Source of the DNA: Kryptolebias marmoratus
Taxonomy: Eukaryota > Chordata > Actinopteri > Cyprinodontiformes > Rivulidae
Length of the DNA stretch: 64,000 nucleotides
Assembly (NCBI RefSeq): GCF_001649575.2
Contig: NC_051433.1
Location: forward strand, 30,568,208 to 30,632,207
Direction: 5' to 3'
The notes beneath the pieces were generated by a model, which was not told where the DNA came from, did no database searches, and worked only from the letters and a program-made list of their open reading frames with translations. Below, piece by piece: positions 1-12,636 of the stretch. Position 1 is the first letter of the stretch; every line of letters starts with the position of its first letter. The position numbers and the translations under genes were made by a program.

Positions 1-1140
1 CAGTCTGGTAGTCATAATCCCAAGTGCTCCAGTGATCATTGGCACCACTATGGCCTTGACTATCCACAACTTCAATATTTCTTCTTTCAGTCCTTGGTAC
101 TTCTCAAGCTTCTTGTGTTCTTTTCTTTTGATGTTACAGTCACTTGGGATCCCACACTATATACCTTCCCACCCCTTTCCTTTGTGGCTTGTCAACCACA
201 GAGGGCAATTTGAATTAGCTGATCAAATAATTAGTTTATCTCAACTTTGAAAAAGCCCTTTAGTGTTCAGAATATGCAAGCATGTAGACAGTAAAACCAG
301 AAGCTTTGTAACACAGTTCTAACACTTCATACATGCCATGCAGGGGCTTATCGTTCAATGATGGTTCATCTTGTTCCTCCTCCACATTGAGTTTCTGTTG
401 CCTAAGACATTCACTTAGCAGTTCATCATTGGAGGCTTTTTTCCTGATGTACTCTATGATCTTCATTGTTTCATCCAGTATAGAGGCTCTGACACTCACT
501 GGTCATCTGCCTCCCTTGTCTGCTTAGTGTATAGTCTCAGGGTGCTGGATTTGGGGTAAAAACCTTCTGTGCATTGTGATATCAGTGGCATGTACAGCAG
601 GGTATCTGATGACTGTCAGGGCATACATGATCAGTGAGTCGATGTCTCGCTCATTTCATTTTTGTGTACAGCTCAATGTCATCCATGCAGAGGAGGTGAC
701 TGATGAATGTCTGACTTTGGAACCGGTATCCATAGCCAGTCTTTGTGATAATCTGGCTAAGGGGGTCCAGGCCCATGTGAAATAGAACTGGGGAAAGACC
801 ATCAACTGAATATTTGCCGTATTTGGGTTTGAATTGGCCTCTAGTGTTGTCTTCCAAATTCCCTTGAGTTCTCAATGAAAACTGGTGTTGTACACTTTGA
901 AGCATTCCAGTATCTGTGTGTGGAGCATTGAGTCATAAGCTTTCCTGTAGTCAATCCAGGCCATCCACAGGTTTTTGTGTCTGGTCTTACAGTCTTAAGC
1001 TACGATTCTGTTGACCAGAACTGGTACTTGGCCCCTCTGTTGTTGGTGGCAATTCCATTCTGTGCCTTGCTCAGGTATTGACCCATGGGCCTTTCTGTTG
1101 TTCTGATAGCTGGCTAATTTTTTCCATGTCGCCTTGATAC
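1..1140 (-). mobile_element. LINE relic with RT and REL-endonuclease pieces
   Basis: Read on the minus strand, 905-651 encodes a reverse-transcriptase palm fragment with an LSPVLF motif, then a KTGYGYR segment, then a MDDIELY catalytic-like motif. The segment at 250-30 corresponds to a restriction-like (PD-(D/E)xK type) endonuclease tail. Stretches 1-520 and 860-1100 are clearly similar to 51000-51785 and 43300-43510, so this is one dispersed family with three copies here. Such C-terminal endonucleases are known in R2/R4-type LINEs, which include fish Rex6/Dong relatives; the exact clade is my inference. Stops and frameshifts make it dead. It sits in the CASS4 intron upstream of the 1800 exon. 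Confidence 0.75.
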
Positions 1141-1305
1141 ACACCCCCCCCCCCCCNNNNNNNNNNNNNNNNNNNNNNNNNNNNNNNNNNNNNNNNNNNN
1201 NNNNNNNNNNNNNNNNNNNNNNNNNNNNNNNNNNNNNNNNNNNNNNNNNNNNNNNNNNNNNNNNNNNNNCCCCCCCCCCCCCCCACACACACACACACAC
1301 ACACA

Positions 1306-1335
<30 letters not shown>
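1141..1335. repeat. Poly-C, gap, (CA)n(TA)n(TG)n microsatellite
   Basis: A C-run reaches an assembly gap (1157-1269) and resumes as a C-run, followed by CA, TA and TG dinucleotide tracts. Open frames crossing the gap are meaningless. The gap was probably caused by the low-complexity sequence itself. Confidence 0.95.
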
Positions 1336-1346
<11 letters not shown>

Positions 1347-1799
1347 CCAGAAGGAACAGCTAGGGCACTGTGCAGATTCTTTAAGCTTCTAGGGCTCTTG
1401 TAAAGGACTTAAACTGGAAGTAAAAAGTGCCACTATCTATGTGGATATTTCTGCCAGAAATATTCTTAATGCGATTTTTTTTAACCCTTTTAAGGATTAT
1501 GATGTGAAACTAACTAGCACACCATCTTACATTGTACATCACCAGTAAACACTTAACCTTTTTGCCAACATATCATTAGCAGTCCAGTAATGTACCTTTA
1601 GTTGTCAGAGAGCTTTTTGTATCATTACAGTTAAACCAAGGTCCACAATATTTTTCTGAAGGTCAGACTTCTTTACTTTTCTTAGAATCATACCATTGGT
1701 AACTGACTGTAAATGAAACCACTTAGTCTTTGTGCTTGTTATCTGAATTACTTTGATTCTGCAGTTCTTAAATACTAATAACTGAATTCTTTTTCAAAG

Positions 1800-3844
1800 G
1801 TGTATGCAGTTCCGCCACTTTTGTCTCAGGATCCAAACTATGACATTCCTGTCCCCTCAGCCACAGAACCCAACCAGAAAATTGTTGGTGAATATAGGAC
1901 TCTTCCTAATCCTCGCAAACCTGAGTGGATCTATGATGTGCCAGTGGGCTCTGGGAAACAAGATCCAACCAAAGACATCTATGATACTTTGCCCTCCAAA
2001 TCCACTTGCAGGCAGATTTATGACATTCCTCCACCATGTACTATACCCAGTCAAAGGAAAAATGCTGCTCCCTCTCTGTATGACAAACCAAAGTTTGATT
2101 CTCTTGATATCCCAAGTCCCTATAAAGTGTTACCACAAATTCCAACTTACAACAACCCCCCAACACAGCCACCTACAGAGGAGTCAGTTTATGATTTTCC
2201 ATCGAAGAAAGTACCCCTGAGCAGAGATGTCACTGATCCCTTACATGCTCATAATCCCCTTGAGTGCAGAGGTGATCCAAGCAATGAACTCAAAAGGGTG
2301 CGTCTGCACAGGATGAGGAATTTTTTGGCTTGTACGACTTTCTGTGATCTTCCGGGTGGTAAGGAATCTCTAGTGCAGGAAGACAATCAAAGGTCATTTT
2401 TCTCAGCCCCAGACAGTCAAAGAATTAGCACAGCCTCCAGCTCTTCCACTAGCTCTTGTGACTCTCTTGCTTTGAGCTCATCTTCTCCTGAGCCTCTACG
2501 AGAAGTGACGCTCAGTCAGGATGAGGCCTGCCGCAAAGTCCTCGACCTGCAGGAGTCTGTTTTCAGGGCAGTGCAAAAGCTCATGGATTTTGTCAGCAGT
2601 AACTGGAGATATAAAGAAAATCTGGAGAAACACTTGAAAGAGATAAAAGAAGCAGCAGAAAAGATAGTATGCTCTTTGACGTGCTTCCTAAGTTTTGCCC
2701 AGGATGTCAAGGGAAATGCCCGCTGTTTAACAGATATCAACCTGCAGACCAGACTGTATAAACAGCTGACCATTGTAGAAGACTCTGCTGTGATCCTACA
2801 ACAAACTGAAAGCAACCTGAACATGGCAGGCTGGCCCCTGAATGCAATCTGTCAGGATCCAAGCCAAGTCCAGACACCTGACCAACTTGATCGTTTTGTT
2901 ATGGTAGCACGTACCATTCCAGACGATGTCAAGCGTCTAGTGTCCATCATCTATGCCAACAGCAAGCTTCTGTTTAAAACTCTTCAAAAAGATCCAGACT
3001 CTGTCAACACCAGAAGTCCTACAGAGATAAAGAAAAGTTCTGTCAAAACTGAACAAGGAGAATTAGCAGAAGATGATGATGACTATGTAAAATTACAGGT
3101 TAGAATTACAGTCTTATTTGAGTCATACAGAATATATACATAACTGTACTTGATGATGATTAGTTTTTAGCCAACAGAAATCCAAGAGCTACTTACACAT
3201 GTAATGTTTTGAATTTTCCTCAGACAAAGGTTGAAGAAAAGAAGCAGGAACAGAAGAAACCAATAAAAAAGGTCCCACCAGTCTCTGAGGCGGTATGTAA
3301 CAAACCATTTCCATTGTGTTTTATAAAAGTTGTTTTTTGTGTGTAAATCTGCAAAAGCTCAGAAGCATTCAGGGAAACCCTTTGTCCAGGATATATCTGA
3401 ACATCTTTCCCCTCTTTATTCTTCTTTCAGACTGATAATAAGCACCAGCCTGATTCCTCCTGCAGCACAGGAGAGCAACCACAGTCTTCCCTGTCAGAGC
3501 ACTGCCGGCTTTATTTTGGAGCTCTTCAAAAGGCCATTGGAGGGTTAGTGGACAGTCTTCGCAATGGCCAGCCACCAGAAAAATTCATCTCACAGAGTAA
3601 ACTGGTAATCATGGTGGGCCAGAGACTGGTGAACACACTTTATAGGGAGGCCCATCGTCAAGAGAACTGCCAAAGCCTCCTGTGCGAGAGCAGCCACTTG
3701 TGTGCTCTTCTGAAGCAGCTGGCTGTGGCCACCAAGAAGGCAGCTCTGCACTTTCCAGATAAGCAAGTTCTGCAGGAGGTCCAAGAATTTGCAAATGAAC
3801 TGGCTCAAAAAGTGCAACATTTCCGGACATCACTTGACCTCTGA
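1800..3844 (+). CDS. cass4: Cas scaffolding protein family member 4, 3' three exons (partial)
   Basis: Cas proteins are focal-adhesion adaptors phosphorylated by Src and FAK. Coding exons are 1800-3098 (433 codons), 3224-3292 (23) and 3431-3844 (137 plus TGA), all phase 0 with GT/AG borders. The first visible exon opens with VYAVPP after a CAAAG acceptor, so GTG at 1800 is a Val codon inside the protein, not a start; the SH3 exon(s) lie upstream. Visible parts are a substrate region with NYDIP, IYDVP, IYDTLP, IYDIPPP, YDKP and YDFP motifs, a serine-rich stretch near in-window residue 215, a helical bundle (about 240-400), a DDDDYVKLQ motif matching the conserved Cas DYVxLQ Src-binding site, and a C-terminal FAT-like domain with FISQSKLVIMVGQRLV. 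That last block resembles CASS4 more than NEDD9 or BCAR1 as I recall them. The 593 visible codons plus SH3 would be somewhat shorter than human CASS4 (about 786 aa). Confidence 0.88.
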
Positions 3845-4182
3845 GAGCAAACACTACAAAGATACATATTTCTTGTTAATGCAAAAGCTATTTTGTCATA
3901 TTTGAGCCAGGTTGCCATTTCCTATTTTATTTAAACTTTTTTTATTCTGTGACTTTTAAGCATCATTATTTTTGATAAATCTTGATATAAAAATGAATGT
4001 TGTGCTGTTGAATATGTTATAAAGAATGGCAGTAGCAACAGGACTTGCTTTGCTACTAAACAGAGAAGTTTAGGAACACATTGCACATGAAAGGTATTCA
4101 AGTCAAAATCTAAGAAAAAAATGGGTAAAAGGTGTGAAATATAGTTTGGAACTATTTTATATTCCTTGAAAATACTGATATG

Positions 4183-4188
4183 AATAAA
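4183..4188 (+). promoter_or_regulatory. Probable cass4 polyadenylation signal
   Basis: AATAAA lies about 340 bases after the cass4 stop codon, in an AT-rich 3' UTR. Further AATAAA/ATTAAA hexamers follow to about 4420, so the site actually used is uncertain. Confidence 0.45.
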
Positions 4189-4199
4189 AATGTCTATAA

Positions 4200-5180
4200 A
4201 TATTAAACAAAAAAAAATTCTGTAAATACTGTGTTCTGAATTCCAAACATTTAAAGGTAAAAACTTGGTTTATCATGTTTCAGCTAAAAAGGAATAAAAT
4301 GAAAAACTAAAGCTTTAAGGTTGTCAATGTTTATATTTATTGTTCATAAATTAAACAATAGTAATGGGGAAAAAATGATCTATTTCAGTTTTTATCTTAA
4401 ATAATAGGAAAATAAATGCTTTTGTCCAGACATCTCCAAATATTTACAGAGAACCTTTTAGAATGACTGTGCCAATAAGAATTATGTTTAGCAAGTCACT
4501 TCTCCTAATTACTGATTAATTATAATTACCTACAAATGACCAAATACTTGCAATGCCAAAATATTGTGTTATATTACTATTTTCTTTTTTAATTTTTGTC
4601 TCTCACTCTTGTTGAACTCTTGTTGAAGCTTCTAAATCCACATGCAGACAGACATGTTTTAGTCTGTCATCTCCATAAGGCTGACTGAAGCTGAAAACAC
4701 TGCTGTCATGTGTTTGGCAACAGACACAAGCAAACCACTTCAGGGAAAATCAACTAACAAGCAGCAGCTATTTTAGCCTCCATGACTGCAAAACGTTTTG
4801 CAAAAGCTTCCTGTAGCTTTCCACTTTAAACAATAGAAATGAATCATGAATAGTTTTCAACAGAGAAGGTCAACTACAACAGGTAGGAGAACTTCAGCCA
4901 TAGGTTTTATGCATTTCTAAAATGGAACAATAAATAAAAACAGAGTTTTTGAAGTGTACCTTGGTGTTTGTGTGCAAAACTAAATGTTTTCAACAAAATA
5001 AAGAACTACAATGTTAATTGTTCCAAGCAATGCTGCGAGAAGAAGGGGAAAGATTCAAAGTGAAAATGGGTTGCAGGATGGTTTATAGCTGACACTTAAT
5101 CTCTAATAACTAGTAATATCATGATATTACTGATGTAATGCAAAACTGACAGCCGTGTAAAAGTTTGTATAACATGAAAT
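4200..5180. other. AT-rich intergenic stretch, no gene seen
   Basis: This follows the cass4 3' UTR. I see no credible ORF, RNA gene or repeat boundary in it. Confidence 0.5.
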
Positions 5181-5269
5181 AAGACTGGAGCCGTTTCAAG
5201 ACAGCAGCGATCCTCTGTAGTCAGACTTGCTCATATATAGTCTAAGGTAAACTGATTTTCTGCATGAAT

Positions 5270-6500
5270 TCAGTGTATCTTGGTATATCTCTAAAGTTTG
5301 TAAAGACATAAAAACCTGGTTGACTCTTAATTTTCTGCTTTTAAACTCAGACAGACAGAGGTTGTGGTCTTTGGACCTGATCATCTTAGGAACAAACCTT
5401 ACAGCCTTTCACTTCCTTTGGATGGCATTAATTTGGCCTCCAGTTCTAAAATAAAGAATCTTGGTGTTATTTTTGATCAGGATGTCTTTTAACCCCCACA
5501 TTAAAAATGTTACCAGGTCTGCTTTCCTCCACCTACATAATATCACTAAAATTAGAAACATCTTGTCTCAAAATGAGGCAGAAAAACTGGTCCATGTATT
5601 TATCACATCTAGGCTGGACTGTTGTAATTTTTTATTATCTGGGTGTCCAAAAAACTCTTTAAAAGTCTTCAGCTGATCCAAAATGCTGCTGTTAGAGTTC
5701 TGATGAGAGATCAAATCTCCAGTTTTAGCTTCTCTTCATTGGCTTCCTGTCAAATTCAGAATAGAATTTAAATCTTCCTCTAACATATAAAGCTCTCAAC
5801 AACCAAGCTCCATTTTATATTAAAGATCTCATTGTTCCATATTTTCCTAACAGAGCTCTTCACTCTCAGACTGCAGGTTTACTTGTGGTTCCTAGAGTTT
5901 CTAAAAGTAGAACAGGAGGCAGAGCTTTCAGTTCTCAGGATCCTCTCTGGTGGAACCAACTTCCAGTTTCTGTCTGTGAGGCTGACACCCTGTCTACTTT
6001 TAAGACTTTCCTTTTTGATCAATCCTATAGTTCAGGTTGGTTTGGGTTTCCTGAGCTATCCCTTAGTTCTGCTGCTATAGGCTCAGACTGCTGGAGGACA
6101 AACTGACCATATTTCCTCTCTCTGCTGCTGTCTTTACCTGCTTGACTGCAATTATTTCCATCATTAACATGATTTTCTTCGTCTTTCTTCCAGTAGAACA
6201 CCTGGACCAGTCATTCTGTGTTTGTCTGTGTCTCTTTCCCGTCCTCTTTAACCCCAGCCGGTCGAAGCAGATGGTTCTGATGGAGGTTTCTTCCTGTTCA
6301 AAGAGAGTTTTTTCTTTCCACTGTTGCCAATGTGCTGCTCAGGATGGGAGACTGCAACAAAGTGAAGATTCAACGCAATCTGTTGGCTTCCTTGGATAGA
6401 TAACTTTTACTAATTGGCTTTTTTTAATGCATGTGAATGTTTTTGTACAGTGCCCTGAGACGATTTTTCTATATAAATAGACTGAATTGAATTTAAAGTT
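5270..6500 (+). mobile_element. LINE 3' region relic (same family as 63080-64000)
   Basis: The + strand translates in broken frames to the C-terminal part of a fish APE-type LINE: KNVTRSAFLHLHNITKIRN, then TSRLDCCNFLLSGCPKNSLK, then the SRTGGRAFS and WNQLPVSV region near 5890-5990. It ends in a 3' tail with GAATTGAATT at about 6485. Segment 5310-5990 is almost identical to 63380-64000, apart from small indels (for example around 5481, and a missing A near 5662) that disrupt the frame. Its 3' end also recurs inverted at 13695-13870. The clade (Rex1/L2-like) is an inference. Confidence 0.85.
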
Positions 6501-8030
6501 TTTCTTTTTCTGCATTTTATGAGCAGGGTTGGAGCATACTATTTCTGAGAAACCGTGAACCGTAGAGCTGCTGCTTTGTTTTCGCTTTGGTCCTCAGAGG
6601 CTCTCTGCTGGTAAAAGGTTGTAACTGCTGCTTCTTACAAAAACCCACAAGCTTGTTTGTCTGTTTGTTTACTGGTTGTTTATTGCTTTTTGGTTGTTTA
6701 GTAGTAAAGCTGCATTTTGGAGACACTCTGGAGTCTTCTTTATTGAATATATGACCCAAAGCAACTTCCTTCTTAGTGTAACAGCAGTCAGTGTTTGTTT
6801 TTGTGATTGAGACAAGGTCTCTCTTTAGGTTAGCTGGGAAGCAGAATTTGCATGCATTGTATGTTATAAAATATATTTCATAACATATTGGCCACCAGAC
6901 AGAATCACGTTCCGACAAGATTCCAAGACAAAAGGACAGCTGCCATCGGTTCTCTGACCTGTAGCGTTTCAAGCTCCAGGTCCAAGCCTCGTGTTAGCTT
7001 TTCACATTAGCTATCTGGAAGATATCAAACAGTATTTTGTTCAAACAACAGAACTGAGGTCAAATACAGCACACTTTTTTATAAACTAACTTATGTATAG
7101 CTGTCCATGATGGCTGCTGCTCCATTTCCATGCAGACTGACCTGGTCCAAACTGATAAAATAATATTCATATCAAAATAATTACATTCAGTCACAACTGA
7201 CTCACACCAAACTTATAAAAAGCTTAAGTAAAAATTCAGTGCCACAAATTTATTCAGTAAGATCTTCAGAATTTGCATGTGACGCAGTGTGAAATAAAAG
7301 GAGTGTATACTTACTGTTTTCCAACCATGAAAGACTGCTGCCTACTTCACTGCCAACAGCCACTTGTCTCCTCTTCTAGTTGTTTAACAGCTTTTACTAT
7401 CCTCTCTTCCTGCAGAACATTAAAACATGTATTGTTTCTGTCTGTTTACATTTGAATGTTTAAATACTGCACAGTATTGTAATTCTTATTCTTTTGCAGA
7501 CTTGTTATTTTTCATTCACTACCTTGATTAGAACCATTACTGTATACCTCGTTCATTAAAGAAAATAAGTGCCTTCTTTATTCCCCTGTTCATAGTGACC
7601 TTTGCTACTTTGAAAGTATTCCCTTCTAAATAAAACCTTTCCCTTCATCTTTAGAAAGATTAATTTGTACATCCACATCTTTGCCAATGAATGCACCTTC
7701 TCATTATTCAGAATTCCTACATGAGCTAACCCCACGTCAGTGTTACTTCAACACCCCTTCCGTTCATTTATCTTATTATAAACTATTTCGTATATTATAT
7801 CTTGTTAAATTCAAAATAAACCATTCCTAACACTATTAATTGCTGATGCAGTCACTACACACCAGCACTTTGCAGGCTGCAATTTGTTCTGTTACCTTCA
7901 TTGCCATTAAAATAGCAACTAGTTCTACTGTAAATACTTTAAAAAAAAATCCACATTCAAATCTTGTACTAAAACAGAAACTTTTATTGCCCCTATACTG
8001 CAGTAACGATCTGTCTGTTGATCTTGCACT
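6500..8030. other. Intergenic, unclassified sequence
   Basis: A 151-codon open frame on the minus strand (6972-6517) has no recognisable domain and low-complexity composition, and I do not call it a gene. Nothing else is supported in this stretch. Confidence 0.4.
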
Positions 8031-8429
8031 CCATTCTTCCATCACTCGTGAACAAAACCTCAAGATACTTAAACTCTTCCCCTTAAGGCAGCACCTCACT
8101 CCCAGCCCAGAGAGAGCAGTCCACCCTTTTCTGACTGAGGACCATGGTCTCAGATTTGGAGGTGCTGATATTTATCCCAGCTGCAGAGCGCTCCAGCGAG
8201 AGCTGGAGATCACAGCACGATGATGCCAACAGGACCACAAAATTTGCAAACAACTGACTGAATCTTCAGGGCACCAATTAGACCACTTGTGCCCCCTGGC
8301 TGCATGGAGAAATTCTGTCCAAACACGTTATTAACAGAATTGGGGGCATTCCAACTCTCACCGAATAGGTCCAATTTACACACTGCTGTCAATGTGAACC
8401 AGGCTCTCGCTGACAAAGCTTGGCTGTGA

Positions 8430-9410
8430 AGGATTCAGATTTTGCAGAAGTTTAAGATGTTTATTGTAGCTAAAATGCTAATGGAAGGATTATTACCCTG
8501 GACTCTATCCTCTGAGAGGACAGGAGGTGACCCTGGATGAGGTAGGTCTATCGGAGGATGATAGTGGGGTTTTACCAAGTCCTTTGGTGGAGGGGTAGTC
8601 AGGAATCAGGCGAGAGGTCAGAGCTGGGTGTTCAGTAGAGAGCAGCCAAAACCAGAGGAGGGCAATCCACAAGGCAAAATCCAAAAGGGGGAAGCGAGGT
8701 CCGTTACCAGTAGGCTGAGTCCGAGACAAAGTCCGACAAGGAGCAGGCATGAGGGGATGGTCGAGAAGCAGGCAATGGTCCGTGATCAAGGAAGACAAGG
8801 GCTGTGGATGAACGCTGGACATTTACTTGGGGTGAACCTTTCAATAATCTGGCAATGTGTGACTGTGGGCTGTGAGCTTAAATACTGGCTGTGGCAGGTG
8901 GACCTAATAGCTGTGATTACGGTGGCATGGAAACGGGGGCGTGGCATGAGGCTGTGGAAAAACACCGGGACTGTGGACTGTGAGCAAAGAGGCGTGACAG
9001 GAGCAGTGAACTGTGACAGGAGCACCATTTGTATAGGTACTGAATGGCACATTGCAGCAAAACTTTAATCCCATCTGTTAGGGTTTTTAATGTTATCAGC
9101 CCTTGTGTTTATGTGTAAAACTGCCTACGTGACACACGAAGGTCAGACGCCAGGCGCCACACCATCTGGCTCTCCCAAACAGTTATTTGGTATTGTTAAG
9201 ATGTGTGTGTTTAAACTATGGACTCGACCAGTTTTGGCCAGGTCAGGCCAACCTCTTTTTTCTTCCTTTAATAAAAAAGAAAGTTTAGGTAAAGAGTCAG
9301 AACTTCTTGGACAGTACGCCTTTAGTTGCTGTTGTGGAACTTCTCTTGCGAAGGCTTTCACAAAAGACAAAATAATCCTCTCCGGTGTGATTCTTTCTTA
9401 GCAGGTTAAA
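8430..9410. repeat. Block inserted in the LINE, unclassified
   Basis: This block separates two adjacent parts of the LINE. The stretch 8500-9010 is G/A-rich and resembles the interspersed repeat at 14060-14640 in style. I could not find convincing termini or a target-site duplication. Confidence 0.35.
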
Positions 9411-10489
9411 TAAATCAAAACCCTGACACCATATTTATTGAGCACCCATCACAGGGTACCCTGGGAAACACGATCAAAGACTCCAAGTCCATAAAACACA
9501 TGTTGACTTGTTGGGCAAACTCCCATGGCCCCTCAATGACCTTAACGGGGGTAAAAAGCTAGTCGAGTGTTCCATGGCTATGACGGAACCTGCATTGTTT
9601 CTCCTGAATTTTAGGTTTGACCACTGACCGAACTCTCTTCTCTAGCACCCATGAATAAACCTTACAAGAGAGGCTGAGGAGTGGGATTTCCCTGTAATTA
9701 GAGCACACCCTCCGGTCTGCCGATCCAGTGGTACCACCTCTATTGTCCATGCAGTGTTGCAAAGGCATGTCAACCAAGACAGCCCAGAAATATCCAGAGC
9801 CTTGAGGAGCTCAGGGTGGCTGTCGTGCACCCCCGGAGCCCTGCCGCCACAGAGCTCTTTAATTACCTCCGTGACCTCAGCCCCCATATGAATGGACCCG
9901 CCCCTAAGTCCCCAGACTCAGCTTCCTCCATGGAAGACATGCTGGTGGGACTGAGAAGGTCCTAGAAGTATTTCTTCTACCAACCAGTATCATCACTGGT
10001 TGAGGTTAAAAGCACCCCACCTATTCAGGGTGTTGGCTAAGGATTCCCCTGCCCTCAATTCCAGCAAACCATCAGTTTTGCTAGAATCTTCTTGGAGTTG
10101 AACGAGAGTCTTTATCCTGGGTTTTGCCAAACTCCTCCCACACCCAAGCCTCTGCCTCAGTAACAGTGAGTGCCACAAGAGGCACCAACAATCTTGTGGC
10201 CACAGCTCAGGGCAGCCACCTTGACAGTGGAGGCACGAAACATGGCCCACTTGGACTTAATGTCTCCCGCCTCCGCTGGGATGTGGTTGAAGCTCTGTCA
10301 TAGGTAGGAGTTGAAGATCTTAAAGATGAGTTCTTCTGCCAGGTGTTCCCAGCAAACCCTCACTTAGCTGATAGCTCAGCTTCTCTTTTTACCAATCTCC
10401 AAATCACAAGGCCACAGATCAGATGACACGACCACAAAGTCTTTCACTGATCTGCAGCTTAAGGTGTCCTGGTTAAATGTGCACCTATA

Positions 10490-11414
10490 TGTAGCAGTAT
10501 GGCCTGGGGACCATGAATGCACCACATAAGTGCCTGTTTCCCATTGGCTCTGGAGCCTGCTGACATCATATAAAGGCGCCTCACTACCCATCTGACATCA
10601 CATTGTTTGCCTTCTGGTCTAAATTCTGCGTTGGTTGGTGCTGTATATTGGCTGCGCACAAATGCGCTCATGAATGCTGCATGAAGGACACTCGATCTCT
10701 CCTGGTTTCCTGTAGCAGTTTGCCTGGTCTCCCCAGTTATAGGAGCTACATTTCTTGGGCTCAAGTGACGCTGCTGTTTGCCCTTTGTGGGCTTCTTGCC
10801 CGTCGACCCACATCGGATTTGTTTGTGACGCCCAGCTTCAGCTGACGCTTGCGCTGGTGCTGCTCTGCGTGCGTCCTGTTTTCTTCTGTGGCCCTGTTGG
10901 TTCATCTCGGCTTCAGGACGGAACATTGAATGCACTAAACTTACTGCTGCTGGGCCACCTGTTGCAGTCTCGACCTAATTGTTTTTAACCTGGGTATATG
11001 TGTGTGCAAATTGAACGTGTTCTAATTTATTTTGTGTTTGTGACAGGGCCGTAGCCCGCTCTTGGTGTTGGTGGTGGATTCTTCAGGTGGTGGGCCTTCT
11101 TCTGGTTTGTGGTGCACTATTTTTCTTATTTTATGCTGTGTTGTTTGTTTAGTTTGCTGTGTTTTGTTTAGGCCACTACTCTGTTCTCCCTGCAATCCCA
11201 GAGTTGAGCTGTTGAACTGTCTAGCGTGTGTGAATGATTGTGGTTTTTAACATAATTTATATTTTTAATCAGAAACAGACATAACAATAAAATATTCTTA
11301 AACTGTAGGAAATTGTCTCTGGTCTGTAATGAGTCTGCATGCCTTAAAGGTAATTTTAAAGTGGGGCTGTTGCAATAAATTTTAAACACTTTCTGTGACA
11401 CACGTGCTGCCACA
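10490..11414 (+). mobile_element. Probable solo LTR nested in a LINE
   Basis: The 925-bp block starts TGTAGCAG and ends CTGCCACA, which are inverted repeats matching at 7 of 8 positions and have the canonical TG...CA form of LTRs. It contains a TATA-like CATATAAAGG at about 10567 and polyadenylation-type AATAAA motifs near 11288 and 11373. It interrupts a LINE reading frame exactly between two adjacent endonuclease segments. A clean target-site duplication is not evident (flanks CTATA and TTTAG), so the terminus call is moderately secure. No internal gag/pol is present. Confidence 0.6.
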
Positions 11415-11619
11415 TTTAGATACCCTTATGTTTGAACTTTATCATGATCAAATGACTAGCACAGCTGTTCAATGACAGAACACCACTCAAGGTCAGATCA
11501 GTGAGGCCATACCTCCCAATCACGCCCCTCCAGGTTACACTGTCCCTACCCACATTGCAGTCCCCCAGCAGAATGATAAAGTCCCCAGCTGGAGCACCTT
11601 CCAGCACCCCCACTAAGGA

Positions 11620-12275
11620 CTCTAATGCCTCTTTTCCATTGGCTCTACTTGAGCAGCCCCACTCCACTCCACTCTGCTCAGCTCGGCTCTGTAAAGAATG
11701 CATCGCGTTTCCACCCGCCAGTCTGCTCGGTAGCAGAGGAACGCCTCCTTGTGTTGGTGGGAGGGGGGAGGCAGGGTCCAAAGCCGCACCGCGCGCTACT
11801 GCATTTGTGGAAACAACGGAAGACCTATGGACAACGTTGGCCTTGTGTTGTTGCTGTTTTTTAAACTTATGGGGATTCTCCTGAGACTTCAGGAAGAGAG
11901 GCGCAGTGGAAGAAAAACTCTGGATGCTGTGATTGTTGCGCTGAGTAGGACAGCTGTTATCAGCCGGAGATTTCAGGCTTTACAGCGCCTTCAGCTGGGG
12001 GACAGATGGCAGAAACGTTGCAGGGTAAGCTAACACTGTTGTTTATATCCCTACTGTTCGCTCTTTATGCTTGCATCTGGTCACACCCACGACCAATGAG
12101 TGAACAGGAGCTAAGCTTGCACCGCCCACGAAGCAGGCCCGACCCGGCTGGCCCGACTCTGAAGCAGGGACCAAAGAAGCAGGGACCGACTGCGAAATGC
12201 AGATGTAAACGCTCGCAAAGCGAGCCGAGTAGAGTGGAGGCGGGACCTTTAGGGTCCGTGTGAAAGGGGCACAAA
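11620..12275. mobile_element. Possible PIF/Harbinger-like non-autonomous element
   Basis: The block runs from CCTCTTTTCCATTGGCTCTA to a right end whose reverse complement reads CCCCTTTCACACGGACCCTA, giving imperfect terminal inverted repeats. Inside, 11830-12025 encodes a basic, leucine-rich stretch (FKLMGILLRLQEERRS, then VISRRFQALQRLQ) that reminds me of N-termini in fish Harbinger-type elements. The family is from memory and no target-site duplication was found. Confidence 0.35.
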
Positions 12276-12636
12276 AGTGCGATAATTAAAACCCTAGCAT
12301 TCTATGACAGAATGCTCCTGCAGCTTTTCATGCTAAAGTTTTAGACAAAGATCATCTTATACGGAGAAATGGCAGATGGTAGTTATTTTGGTCAAACAAT
12401 TTAAACTGCTAAATGGAGCAGATGGAGAAAGCTCCACCCCCACTTTAGAAAATGGGGGTGGAAACTTATGTTTTTGCTCCCTCATTTTTTGACTTAATAT
12501 ATCACTCCCAGCAATAAGCCAAAAACATATTCTTTTTATTTATTCATTCTACTTGTACTTTCTTAGTTCCAAACTAAAAAAAAAATTGATGATATTGAAA
12601 AGATTTGCTAGATTCTACAGCCCTTCCTTTGAGTTG

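Larger units (their letters stand above)
8030..11620 (-). mobile_element. Fragmented LINE copy with at least two later insertions
   Basis: Pieces of one fish LINE can be followed 5'->3' on the minus strand. At 11600-11430 is the endonuclease part (LLGDCNVGRDSVTWRGVIGR). At 10480-10390 are the CRSVKDFVVVSSDLWP residues just downstream of it. At 9880-9560 is the RT N-terminus (LSWLTCLCNTAW and RRVCSNYREIPLLSL). At 8420-8030 is the RT C-terminal part, whose reverse complement gives INISTSKSETMVLSQKR. The order is collinear, so this is one insertion later split by a solo LTR (10490-11414) and by a second block (about 8430-9410). Many stops show it is dead. Confidence 0.75.

Noticed and set aside
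1800..1802. GTG as a start codon for the cass4 frame
   Set aside because: It follows a splice acceptor (CAAAG) and encodes an internal Val of the VYAVPP motif; the true start is in an exon outside the window.
6517..6972. 151-codon minus-strand frame
   Set aside because: No domain, low-complexity Lys/Gln/Asn content, and located in repeat-rich intergenic DNA.
8628..9068. 146-codon + strand frame
   Set aside because: Inside an interspersed repeat block inserted in a LINE; composition follows the purine-rich repeat, with no known domain.
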